DNA of 64,000 nucleotides, taken from NCBI GenBank assembly GCA_947685225.1, contig CANTUV010000053.1:2837501-2901500 (forward strand). The letters are read 5' to 3'. Origin of the DNA: Garcia nutans (taxonomy: Eukaryota; Streptophyta; Magnoliopsida; Malpighiales; Euphorbiaceae). Below the pieces are notes generated by a model. That model was given only the letters and a program-made list of their open reading frames with translations. It was not told the DNA's origin and did not search any database. Shown piece by piece: positions 1 to 10,410 of this stretch. The position numbers and the translations under genes are program-made. Each line of letters starts with the position of its first letter. Position 1 is the stretch's first letter.

Positions 1-1146
1 TGTGTTTATTGTGGATGTTAAATATGCGAAAAAGGGGAATGGTTTGACTAAAGAATGTGTTGCGCGGCATAAATGGCAAAGTGCGATGGGAATTTAAAAT
101 GATTTCGCGAGTCATCCTAAAATGAGGTTTGAGACTTAAATTGAATCATTTAAATCTTTTTGCTCTACTGGATAGTGGGAGTGGTAGATAAGGGTATGGT
201 GCACTATACTAACTTATGCAGTACTGCTTGATATTGTGATTGAATTGATATGATCTGAACTCAATGGTGAGGGCCATTGGGGGCCAATGGTGAGGGCCAT
301 TGGTTATAACCAGGATGGTGAGGGCCATTCCTGTGATCTGATATCGGTGGTGAGGGCCACCTATGTTACAGTGGTGAGGGCCACTGCCTTATCACTATGG
401 TTCCCTATATCCCAGTAGAGCCTGGATCAAAGACATATTATTTTTCGTTGAACTATATAATGCAAATGAATTTGAATTATGATTTTACATTATTGAAAAC
501 ATATCATACTGAATGTATCACGATTTCTATTGGTATAATGTTGGTTGATTGTTGATTTTATTATTTCCTTTTTACTTCGAATACTTTCATGTACTACTTT
601 TATTTTTATTGGTAAAGTACCCACTGAGCGACAACGCTCAGCGAGTTAAGTTTTCCTTGACTCGTAGGTTCGGAGCAGTAGATAAATCTTGGGGAAGCAA
701 CGACCAGACCACAGCAAATCTCAAGGGTAGATCTTTTAGTTCCATTATGAGTTGATAGTTGTGGCATGTATATGAATAAATATAAAAGAGATTTTCTATG
801 TTATAATTGTATGTTAGTAGTATGTAATAATCATAAATCTTTACTTTATGTTATATTAGAAGTGTGAACTCTTCGTGCAGGTTTGTAGTTGAGGGTATAA
901 GGTGGATTCATTGGGAGTGCATTAAATTTGATGGTATTCTTATTCACATTGGTATGTGTAAAATGTTTTCAAAAATCAGAAAAACAAGTTTTGACGACAC
1001 TTGGGATCCAAATTTCTAGGCGGAACTATGGCAAAATTTCTGTAAAAATCAGAACTAAAATTTGACTAAGTAAATTGGTAGCAACAATTAGGATAGTGTG
1101 GCACCTCTACTCAGCTTACACATGTAGGTTGGGAAGGGGTGTTACA
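1..1146 (+). mobile_element. 3' part of a chromovirus-type LTR
   Basis: The stretch ends in GGGTGTTACA, the usual 3' end of Tekay/Del-type LTRs; the same end is seen at 34552 and 45905. It holds no credible ORF. It carries a hairpin array near 262-386 and has the AT-rich texture of the Tekay LTRs elsewhere in the window. Its 5' end lies outside the window. No primer binding site follows: at 1147 the sequence switches directly to the interior of an Athila LTR, so the rest of this element was lost or lies elsewhere. Calling it an LTR rests on the terminus and texture; the exact lineage is inferred. Confidence 0.6.
262..386 (+). repeat. Five short hairpins with a constant TGAGGG loop
   Basis: Five copies of GGTGAGGGCC occur at 262-279, 284-303, 313-331, 346-361 and 369-386. 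In each, the flanking bases pair: CAATGG/CCATTG, CCAATGG/CCATTGG, GGATGG/CCATTCC (imperfect), GGTGG/CCACC and CAGTGG/CCACTG. The loop TGAGGG is constant while the stem bases change together on both sides. This is seen directly; any function is unknown. Confidence 0.75.
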
Positions 1147-2274
1147 AAGTCACTGGCCATGTCCCTCCAAAATGGTCCAACTTGGCCGTGTCACCATCAA
1201 CTTGGCCGTGTCTCTCCCTCAAATTCACCTCCAACATGGCCAAGTTCATTCTAACTTGGCCGTGTCACTCAAGGATCAATAAAGACGCGCGGAGGTTTCG
1301 TATAAATATTAAAGTTAGGGTTTTTCTTTACATTGTTGACGATTTGGAGAGCAGATTGAGCCGTCAAAGAGATTAGGGTTTTGATAACTTTGTTTTCTTT
1401 TGATTTTGATTAAACTTTGGATCAAAACTAGCTTAGATTAGATTGTTCATGCCATTGATTCATTCTTCTTGCAAGATTTGAACAAGAGATTCTTCAGAAG
1501 CTTCAAGGAGTTTGTAACTTGGTTTTATTCTCGAACTTATTCTCTTTATTTTCATTGAAATTGTATTAATGGATATTATCATGTCTAATTTGATTTCTTT
1601 GAACATTAATGAGATGAGTATGTTTGATTGCATCATGAACTAATTTGATCTAGTCTAGGGTTTGTATGGATATGCTATGATTGTATGAATTGGTTATTCT
1701 CTTAGCTAATAATTTCTTTAGCTTTGATTGAATGGAATATTGTTAATATATAATTGATTGGCCACCAATTATGTGTTTTAGGTATTAGATGCTGGATTGA
1801 GAGATGAAGTCTAATGCTGGAACAATTCAATTACGGACTTAGGTGAATTAAAGATATAACCTATTAAAAAGATTGTTTCAATTATAACGAGATTAGTTGT
1901 AAGAGGTTTGAATGCGAGAGCTTATTTCCTTGACTCTATTAATTAAGTTGTTTGAGATTTAATCTTTGAAATTAAATTAGTTAAGAGGAATAACCGTTCA
2001 TACATATAAGTAGTAGAGAAATGCAAATCCTAGACCTTTCTATCCAGTGAATCAATACATCAGTTTTAGTTTACTTTTATTTGTTTTAAACTTCAATCAA
2101 TCTTCTTCATTATTTAGCCATTTAAATTTCTTTAATTACTTGTTATTTATAATCTGATAATCAATTAGCCACTTTAGCTTCCTTGTGAGACGACCTTGGG
2201 GCGATCACCTTTGCTACAGCTACCTCGTATACTTGCGAGTGACGCTTTGAAGTATAGTTAATTCGAGCGCAACA
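1147..2274 (+). repeat. Athila-1 5' LTR, 5'-truncated
   Basis: From 1147 onward this matches 7436-8563 almost base for base by eye. It includes the start of R/U5, the shared AAAGTTAGGGTTTTTC segment and the terminal GAGCGCAACA. The missing part corresponds to about 6742-7435 of the 3' LTR. The break falls inside the GGCCGTGTC repeat array. Confidence 0.88.
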
Positions 2275-2280
2275 AGTTTT

Positions 2281-2298
2281 TGGCGTCGCTGCCGGGGA
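2281..2298 (+). other. Primer binding site, tRNA-Asp type
   Basis: TGGCGTCGCTGCCGGGGA lies six bases after the LTR end. It is complementary, with a few changes, to the 3' end of plant tRNA-Asp, the primer known for Athila elements. Confidence 0.85.
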
Positions 2299-2408
2299 AG
2301 CTAATTGGCGTAATTGTTTATTTAAAAAAAATACTTTGGATTATTTTTCCTTGTTTTCATTTTATTTTATTTGTCTTTTGCTTTTGATATTTCTTTTTCT
2401 AGAAATTT

Positions 2409-4136
2409 TTGTTTATGCAAGGCAGGAGATCACTCGAAGGAGAGCTACATCCATTCATTCTAGAAATTCAGAGAGTGAAAAGGAGCAGAGAAGAGTTTGA
2501 GCTCTACACCGGATTTGATACAGAGGAGGACACTTCTGAATTTGAATCAAAATCTGAACAATCTGTTAAAATGGCTAAAGAAAGGCAAAGAACGATGAGA
2601 GACTTTGCTAGACCTGTTATTGGAACTTCCACTTCTTGCATAAGACTGACAGATGCAGCAAGGAATTATGAGTTGAAGAACATTCACTACAACATGCTGC
2701 CATCATTCTATGGAGTTCCAAATGAAGATCCTTTGAACTTTATTCGGGATTTCTACTCCACCCTCAACACTTTTCCTTTGGGAGGACTAACAGAAGATCA
2801 GTTGAGGATGAGGTGTTTCCCTTATACTTTGAAGGATAGGGCAAAGAGCTGGCTTATGATGTTGCCCGAAAACTCACTGACAACTTGGGAGCAAGTTTAT
2901 AACAAGTTCATGGGCAAGTTTTATTCACATCAGAAGACAGCTGAGTTGAGAGGGAAGATTGCTACATTCTCTCAATTTGAAGGAGAACCATTTCATGAGG
3001 CTTGGGACAGATTTAAGATGCTATTGATCCAGTGTCCGCATCATCACTACCCACTTCAACTCCTTAATCAGTTTTTCTATGATGGTCTAACCCAGCAATT
3101 TCAAAACACTGTTGACAATGCAGCTGGGGGAGCCATGGGAGAAAAGACAGCTGATGAGACTTATGAGATCTTTGAGATGTTGGGAGCTAATTCTCAACAA
3201 AAGAGTGTAAGGGGAAGAAGTAAAGGGGTGAATCAATTGGAAGCCAATAGTGAAATGGTCAGTCAAATATCTGAATTAACAAGGCAGGTTTAGATGCTAA
3301 ACATGAAAAATAATATTTCTTCATCTACTCAAGAAGTGTGTGGAATCTGTGGGTCATTAGGGCATGGAGCAAACAGTTGCCCCTCTGCATATGAATCATA
3401 TGGGAATGAAGCTGAGCAAGTCAATGTCATGGGGGGATTTCAACCAAGAGCTCGGAATGATCCTCATTCAAATTCATACAATCCTGGTTGGAGGAATCAC
3501 CCAAATTTTTCTTGGGCAACAAATAATTCTCAGCAGCCTTTCCATTTGCTCCAGAGACAGAACCAACAGCAGGGCCAATCCTCAAATCAAGGGCAGTCTA
3601 AAATAGAGAGCTTGGAGGAAAGTTTACAAGCTTTCATCAAAGTCAGTGTTCAAAATCAAGAGATGACTAATAAGAGGCTGGACTCATTAGAAGCATCCTT
3701 TAAAAAAGTGGAGACTCAAGTAGGACAACAGATGCAAATTCAACAGAAGGGAAAATTCCCAAGTCAACCTGAGCAGGCACATTCAGTGACTGTTCTTAGG
3801 AGTGGTAAGGAAATTAACAATAATGTTGAAAATTATTTTGTGAATGTAGGTGACCAAGAGAACAAGGAGGAAGGAGAACCAGAGAACAAAGGTGATGGAG
3901 TTATATCAGTGGAGAAATCACCTTCAGCAGATTTACATAAGGCAAGCAATCCGTACCGGCCTCCTATACCATTCCCTAGCAGGTTGAAAAATGATCAAAA
4001 AGATAAGCAATTTTCTAATATCTTCAACATGCTGTCTAAGGTAAGTATTAACTTACCCTTACTTGAAGCAGTAAAGAATATGCCGGCTTTATGCCAAGTT
4101 CTTCAAAGAACTGATCACCAAGAAAAAGAGGTATGA
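2409..4136 (+). pseudogene. gag: Athila-1 gag (broken)
   Basis: Capsid/nucleocapsid protein that packages the element RNA. The reading frame starts at ATG 2409, about 110 bases after the primer site. Residues about 95-230 look like the retrotransposon gag domain (for example YNMLPSFYGVPNEDPLNFI and KSWLMMLP). A CCHC zinc knuckle, CGICGSLGHGANSC, lies at about 3340-3380. Downstream is a Q/N-rich stretch and a heptad-like segment (about 3605-3740) that may be coiled coil. An in-frame TAG at 3291-3293 splits the gene, with ATG directly after it. An extra T in the run at 4088-4090 then shifts the frame, so this frame ends at 4136 while protease continues in the next frame. Family assignment is firm; function is lost as written. 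Confidence 0.88.
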
Positions 4137-5097
4137 GCCAAACGAAAAGGTGATAGTTTCCGAGGTAGCTAGTGCTGTTCTGCAGCATAAACTACCTCCC
4201 AAACTAAAGGATCCTGGTAGCTTTATAATTCAACTTTCTATGGGGAATGGAAAGGGGACTGAGGGCATGTGTGATCTAGGAGCTAGTGTGAATTTGATGC
4301 CTTATTCTGTGTATAAAGAATTAGAACTAGGGGAACTCAAATAAACCAAAATGATGTTGCAATTAGCTGATAGATCTTTTAGATTCCCGAAAGGGGTTAT
4401 AGAAGATGTGTTAGTTAAGGTTGGTGGGTTAATAGTACCTGTAGATTTCATAGTTCTTGACATGGAAGGGAGTAATTCTGCACCATCAGCACACACTATT
4501 TTACTGGGTAGGCCTTTCATGGCTACTACCAACACCTTAATAGATGTTAAAAATGGTAAGTTGTCAATGACTGTCTTAGGACAAACTGTAGAATTTTTTA
4601 TTTTTAACACTTCTCCCATTCCTACAACTGCTTTATATGAGAATTGTTCTTTAATTAATTGTGTTGATGCAGTTATTTTAGATGATTTCTTGTATATAGG
4701 TTCCTCAGATAAAGTGGGACTGACACTGACCTTAGAAGAGGAGGCTAAACCAGTGGGGGAGTCCCAAAAGTGCCTTAACCCAGAGGCATATGAGAGCTCG
4801 AGGAATTATATGGATCACACTAAAGCACTTCATGACAGATTTATTGGGCGACAGACATTGAGTCCAGGTATGAAAGTTTTACTTTTTAATTCTCGACTCC
4901 GTCTGTTTTCAGGTAAACACAAATCTCGATGGAGTGGTCCTTTCGAGGTAACTAAGGTATGTCCTTCTGGTGCCATTGAAGTGCTTAACTCTAGAACTAA
5001 TAAGATTTTTAAAGCAAATAGACATAGAGTTAAACCATATAAAGAAGGATTTCATGAAGTGAGGATCATTGACAGTAATTTGATCCACGATTCCTAG
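4090..5097 (+). pseudogene. Protease fused to integrase C-terminal tail (Athila-1)
   Basis: The frame continues gag after the 4088-4090 frameshift. The aspartic protease region has CDLGASVNLMPYS (about 4270-4310), where DLG replaces the canonical DTG/DSG as is common in Athila copies, and ILLGRPFMATTN near 4500. A TAA at 4342-4344 interrupts it. From about 4775 the protein is no longer protease: AYESSRNYMDHTKALHDR through RWSGPFEVTKVCPSGAIE is the end of an Athila integrase. About three protein domains (RT, RNase H, integrase zinc finger plus catalytic core) are absent at this junction without loss of frame. Athila-2 (20932-21532) has the same join, so the deletion predates both insertions. 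Confidence 0.85.
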
Positions 5098-6741
5098 TCT
5101 TGCATGATGTCCAACTTTATGACATTAAAAAAGCGCTTAATGGGAGGCAACCCATTAGTTTGAATTTCTTTTTCATAGTTATAATTTTATATTTAGCAAT
5201 TTTGATTTTATGTTTAGTTTAAATAAATGGAAACCCTTAAGCTCTCTTGTATCTTGTTTTTGACCATTTGTGTTTGTGATGAAAAGTTAGGGTTTTGCCT
5301 TACCAGGGTACGATGGAAGATAGGTTGTACTTAACTCTTTCTCTTTATTATTTTTGTTTTCCATTGAGGACAATGGAAATTCTAAAGTGTGGGGTAATCT
5401 TTTAGCTGTTCCTTAATTCTTGTTTTGTTTGTCTTGGTGTGTTTTATTGTGTTGTGCATGGCATAATTGTTGAAAATTTATTGATCTTTTCTGTGATTCT
5501 AGCATTGTAGTTGAGACTTTAGTATCAGCATAGAAATGAGCATTTGAATTCATTCAGGATCAATTTTCACATTCTGCAATTCATGACATATAAATCTTTA
5601 TGAACCCACCTGTGTGAGTTTTGAGCCTCATAATTTGATATTATTATCATTTGATTTTCTTTTCTTAAGTGTGCACCTTCATGATTTTGCATCTCTAGAG
5701 TTTGCTTTTGCATACTAATTGAACTCACATTATGATTTAATCTCAAGTTTTAAAATGATGAAGGCAAATTAGGTTAGCCCTTTAGCTTAAAAAGACCTCC
5801 CTTAATATTGATTTCCTTAGTGAGCCAAGTTGAGCCTTTGACCTTTTCTTGTTTGATCAACACAATTCTCAACTTAACATGTTCTTATTATCATCATACC
5901 TGCATTAAGGAATGGAGTTCTTATTATATGACAATAGGGTGGTTTTATTTCAAAGTGTGGGGTAAGCAAAAAAAAAATGGTATTGCTATTTGGGGTTGAA
6001 ATGCATACTTTGCACTTTGTATTTGATTAAGAGTTGACTATTCTTTTCCTCTACATGTTAAGCTAGATGATCTATGCAATGTTATATTTTGTATATATAT
6101 GTATTAAAAAAATAAAATAAAAAAAATTTATATATAATAAAAGAAAAAGAAAAAGAGAAAATAAAAAAAGAGATATATATATATATATATACAAAAGTCA
6201 AATATGTTCTAGCATTGGTTATCAAAAGAGGAATGTCGACTCATGTATTTTTCTTTGAGTATGCAATATGTGAGGTATAAAGGGATGGTGAGTATGCCAT
6301 TTGAAGGAGTTATGAGTTTCTTAGCAAGAGTAGTGTCTAATTTAGATACTCCATTTCTTGATGCTCCAGCTTAAATGTCTTTTCTCACACCCTTACCTTA
6401 GCCCCATTACATCCAAATGAAAGACCTTCGGATTATTTCTTGAGAATATCAGTGAGGGAGATTGGATAATTAAGCAAGTTTATGGTAGTATGCAGTCATG
6501 AGTGGTTTGAGTGATTAACCTTTGAAATCGAGTGAAACACTTAGATGAGAGATGGGATTTGTATGTCTGGATTAATGAATGAGTTAAGAAAATCCTTGAT
6601 TGAAATAAATTGCAAATATTTATGGCTGACTCTTAAAGTATTTCATCTATATACTGGAATTATAGTTAAGGTTGTTTGAGTTTTTAATTTATGCCATGTG
6701 AATTTGCTTGAGGACAAGCAAAGTTTTAAGTGTGGGGTAGT
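5098..6741 (+). other. Athila-1 3' untranslated region with three polypurine-like tracts
   Basis: No convincing gene is present. Shortly after the stop is GGGAGGCAACCCA (about 5140), which also follows pol in Athila-2 in near-identical form. AAAGTGTGGGG occurs at 5384-5394 and 5952-5962, and AAGTGTGGGG at 6728-6737. Only the last one directly precedes the LTR and is the likely working polypurine tract; it is preceded by GAGGACAAGCAAAG. An A/T-only stretch with ATAT runs lies at about 6095-6190. A 63-codon ORF at 5808 is matched in Athila-2, but this looks like plain DNA conservation. Confidence 0.75.
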
Positions 6742-8563
6742 TGTTTTATTAGTTTTTGTTATAGATTTGTGTCTTGTTTATTATAATAATTATTGTTTTA
6801 TTTAGGTATTTTGTTAGTTTAAATCGGTTTATTTAGTGTTTTTGTTAATTTTGGTAGTTTTAGTTTATTTAAGTGTTTATATCGTTTTTGATATAGTTTT
6901 TAGTATGTGTTTATGTTTTGTTGGTTAATGTTTATTTACTTCTTATTTACAATTTGTTTGAGTTTTGTTTTAGGTTAAGAAAAAGCCAAGGAACCAAGAC
7001 TAAAAGGAAAAATGGACAGTAGCTGACACAGGCAGAGGACACGGCCAAGTCACTGGCCGTGTCCCATATCAAGCTGAAAAGAAGCCACAAGACATAGTGA
7101 TGGACACAGGCAAGGGACACGGCCAAGTCACTGGCCGTGTCCCTCCAAAAAGCTCCAACACGGCCAAGTCACCTCTAACATGGCCGTGTCACTCAACCAA
7201 AGAAGAAAAGAAGAAAAAAGCAAGCAGAAGTGAACACATGCAAGCGACATGGCCAAGTCACTGGCCGTGTCCCTCCAAAATGATCCAACACGACCAAGTC
7301 ACCTCAAACATGGCCATGTCCCTCCAAAAATGCTCAAACACGGCCAAGTCACCATCAACTTGGCCGTGTCTCACCTAAATCCAAAGCAAAGAAGAGCAAT
7401 TCTCACAGTAGGTGACACATGCAAGCGACATGGCCAAGTCACTGGCCATGTCCCTCCAAAATGGTCCAACTTGGCCGTGTCACCATCAACTTGGCCATGT
7501 CTCTCCCTCAAATTCACCTCCAACATGGCCAAGTTCACTCTAACTTGGCCGTGTCACTCAAGGATCAATAAAGACGCGTGGAGGTTTCGTATAAATATTA
7601 AAGTTAGGGTTTTTCTTTACACTGTTGACGATTTGGAGAGCAGATTGAGCCGTCAAAGAGATTAGGGTTTTGATAACTTTGTTTTCTTTTGATTTTGATT
7701 AAACTTTGGATCAAAACTAGCTTAGATTAGATTGTTCATGCCATTGATTCATTCTTCTTGCAAGATTTGAACAAGAGATTCTTCAGAAGCTTCAAGGAGT
7801 TTGTAACTTGGTTTTGTTCTCGAACTTATTCTCTTTATTTTCATTAAAATTGTATTAATGGATATTATCATGTCTAATTTGATTTCTTTGAACATTAATG
7901 AGATGAGTATGTTTGATTGCATCATGAAATAATTTGATCTAGTCTAGGGTTTGTATGGATTTGCTATGATTGTATGAATTGGTTATTCTCTTAGCTAATA
8001 ATTTCTTTAGCCTTGATTGAATGGAATATTGTTAATATATAATTGATTGGCCACCAATTATGTGTTTTAGGTATTAGATGATGGATTGAGAGATGAAGTC
8101 TAATGCTAGAACAATTCAATTACGGACTTAGGTGAATTAGAGATATAACCTATTAAAAAGATTGTTTCAATTATAACGAGATTAGTTGTAAGAGGTTTGA
8201 ATGCGAGAGCTTATTTCCTTGACTCAATTAATTAAGTTGTTTGAGATTTAATCTTTGAAATTAAATTAGTTAAGAGGAATAACCATTCATAAATATAAGT
8301 AGTAGAGAAATGCAAACCCTAGACCTTTCTATCCAGTGAATCAATACATCAGTTTTAGTTTACTTTTATTTGTTTTAAACTTCAATCAATCTTCTTCATT
8401 ATTTAGCCATTTAAATTTCTTTAATTACTTGTTATTTATAATCTGATAATCAATTAGCCACTTTAGCTTCCTTGTGAGACGACCTTGGGGCGATCACCTT
8501 TGCTACAGCTACCTCGTATACTTGCGAGTGACGCTTTGTGGTATAGTTAATTCGAGCGCAACA
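6742..8563 (+). repeat. Athila-1 3' LTR
   Basis: It begins TGTTTTATTAG after the polypurine tract and ends GAGCGCAACA, giving TGTT...AACA ends and 1,822 bp. It contains the GGCCGTGTC array (7018-7562). The 5' LTR lacks its first part. The next base on the right belongs to another element. Confidence 0.9.
7018..7562 (+). repeat. GGCCGTGTC hairpin array in the Athila-1 LTR
   Basis: Irregular repeats of ACACGGCCAAG and CTTGGCCGTGT spaced by 20-40 bases. At 7038-7063 and 7116-7141 the unit is a perfect hairpin: GACACGGCCA, loop AGTCAC, TGGCCGTGTC. Other units carry single changes. The same unit with other loops lies in Athila-2 and in the Tekay-type LTR at 61.2 kb. Confidence 0.85.
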
Positions 8564-8806
8564 GAAAGCTGTCTTAGAAACATCTTTAGCTCTAACCCTC
8601 AATTGATGGTACCCTGATCTCAAATCAATTTTGGAAAACACCGCTGCTCCCTTCAATTGATCAAAGAGATCATCAATTCGAGGCAAAGGATACTTATTCT
8701 TGATAGTTACTTTGTTCAATTGCCTATAATCGATGCACAATCTCAAAGTACCATCCTTTTTCTTCACAAACAACACAGGAGCTCCCCACGGAGAAATACT
8801 AGGGCG
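8564..8806 (-). pseudogene. Tekay-like RT N-terminal fragment
   Basis: PWGAPVLFVKKKDGTLRLCI, then a YRQLNKVTIKNKYPLPRID-type segment and FSKIDLRSGYHQL: the fingers and first palm motif of gypsy RT. About 100 bases encoding the start of RT are missing between GIDLSP and this piece (compare 40131-40236 in the Tekay element at 31.5-45.9 kb). The join at about 8803-8808 shares a few bases (CGCC), as expected for a microhomology deletion. Athila-1 ends it at 8564, before the catalytic YxDD motif. Confidence 0.82.
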
Positions 8807-10373
8807 ACAAATCGATACCAAACTCAACCTTTCTCTCAGGGGGTAACCCTGGCAACTCCTCAGGAAACACATCCGGAAAATCTACAACTGTGGTTATATT
8901 ATTAAGTTGAGAACCCGCTACTCTAGTATCCACCACATGAGCAAGATAAGCATCACACCCCTTTCTAATCAACCTTCTAGCTATTACAGCTGAAACCAAC
9001 AAAGATGCAAGTTGTCTTTGCTCACTGGATACTAATATACTTCTACCATCACTAGTTCTCAAAGTAACACATTTCTTTTGACAATCTACCACAGCTCCAT
9101 GCTTAGACAGCCAATCCATGCCTAAAATCAAATTGTATTCTTTAAAAGGCATTTCAATCAGATCACCAAGAAACTTCTCACCTTGCAACCCAACTGCACT
9201 ATCACGGTGCACCTTACTAACAACCACACTATGTCCTAAAGGATTTGTCACCAAGACATCAAATCCTAAGGACTCAGAATGCAATTCAGACACAGGCAAG
9301 ATAGATGCACTAATATATGAATGAGTAGATCCTAGATCAATCAAAGCAAGTACTGAAATGCCAAATAAAGAAAATGTACCAGCTATAACTACTGAAGCAT
9401 CTGGCTGCCTCTACATCACATACACCCTCTGAGAAGATCCGGCTTCATCTAGCCTACTGCCTCCGGATGGTGATCCTCCTCTCTGACTATGCCCGGATCA
9501 ACCACCCCTACTGAAACCTCTGCCTCCTCGACCACCTCTGCTGACACTGGGTCGAGAGGCTACAGACTCAGCCTGCTTGTGCTCCTGCATCTCAGGACAC
9601 TCCCTAATAAAATGATCAGGCGATCCACATCGAAAACACACAGCTGATCCACTATATTTCCAACAAACACCCCCATGTCTTCCACCACACTGAACACATA
9701 TAGGGGGAATGGATCTCTGAACCATCGGAGTTGGAGCACTAGCTATAGAAGGTGCAAGTCTTGATCTCTGTCTCTGATACTGCACTGACCTACCCAGCTG
9801 TCTCTGACTCCTACTGATTCTCAGAACAAAACTTCCTCTCCCCCTCTTCACAGATGAAGATCCTGCCTCAAACTGGGGTCTCCTAACCCTGGTCTCCTCC
9901 TCAGAAGCAGCTGCTGCAATGTTCTGTGCTCTCTCAACGCTCCTAGCTGCTGCAACAAGCTGAGAGAAATCCTGGTACCGAGAACCAGCCACGATGCACA
10001 TAATAGAGGGCCTCAATCCCTCCTCAAACCTTCTGCACCTATCTATTTCATCATAAATAATTCCCCCGGCATAACGACTCAACCGGATGTATTCAATCTC
10101 ATATTTCGTCACCGTTCGGTTGTCTTGCCTCAAACTCAGGAATTCCATCTTCTTTAAATCTTTATACTCCCTCGGAGTATATTTCTGTTCGAACTCCCTC
10201 AGAAAATCACTATAAGATAGTGTAGGTGGATCATCCACAGCATGAGGGACAGTCTTCCACCAATCATAGGCATCTTTCTGAAGGAGGGATCTGGCATAGT
10301 CAAACTTCTCATCCGAAGTGGCTTGCAATTGAATGAATATCCTCTGTACCCTATCCAACCACTGCTCAGCCAC
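8799..10373 (-). pseudogene. Tekay-like gag-protease (broken)
   Basis: One minus-strand frame. The gag core runs from AEQWLDRVQRIFIQL through KDAYDWWKTVPH to YAGGIIYDEIDRCRRFEEG. A basic stretch follows, then CVQCGGRHGGVC and a CCHC knuckle, CFRCGSPDHFIREC. A TGA at 9498-9500 ends the first part, and a TAG near 9414 lies in the same frame before protease. Protease has IDLGSTHSYIS (a DLG-type active site) and LILGMDWLSKHGAVVDC. The frame ends at 8799 just after the first residues of the RT region, where a deletion shifts the frame. Several stops make it non-functional. Confidence 0.85.
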
Positions 10374-10410
10374 TGCAGGGTCGGTAGTGCAATCAGAATT
10401 TGCAACCTCT

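Larger units (their letters stand above)
1147..8563 (+). mobile_element. Athila-like Ty3/gypsy element (Athila-1), internally deleted and 5'-truncated
   Basis: In order: truncated 5' LTR (1147-2274), Asp-tRNA primer binding site (2281-2298), gag, protease fused to an integrase tail, long 3' untranslated region, polypurine tract, full 3' LTR (6742-8563). The Asp-tRNA site, the GTGTGGGG polypurine motif and the gag/PR sequence place it in the Athila lineage. RT, RNase H and the integrase core are missing, and no env-like ORF is seen. On the right it abuts a minus-strand Tekay RT fragment at 8564. The left LTR has lost about its first 700 bases, so no target duplication can be read. Confidence 0.88.
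8564..10410 (-). mobile_element. Tekay/Del-like gypsy fragment (gag-PR-RT), cut at both ends
   Basis: Read on the minus strand it gives gag, two cysteine knuckles, protease and the first part of RT, closely similar to the Tekay element at 34.7-40.4 kb. RT stops where Athila-1 begins (8563/8564), consistent with Athila-1 having inserted there. The gag side fades into unrelated AT-rich DNA just upstream of the segment corresponding to AEQWLDRVQRIF, so its LTR, primer site and gag start are missing. Confidence 0.85.

Noticed and set aside
262..386. CRISPR-like array
   Set aside because: Units are 16-20 bp, spaced irregularly by 4-15 bp, without unique spacers; plant LTR context.
1182..1376. Frames with MAVSPSTWPC-like peptides in Athila LTRs (also 7097-7665 and 18730-19227)
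   Set aside because: They are translations of the GGCCGTGTC array and the LTR; no family match and no plausible gene start.
5808..5999. Small ORF matched in Athila-2 at 20244-20471, possible conserved peptide
   Set aside because: The two copies are alike at DNA level throughout the 3' UTR, and the frames end differently. The frame overlaps a polypurine-like tract.
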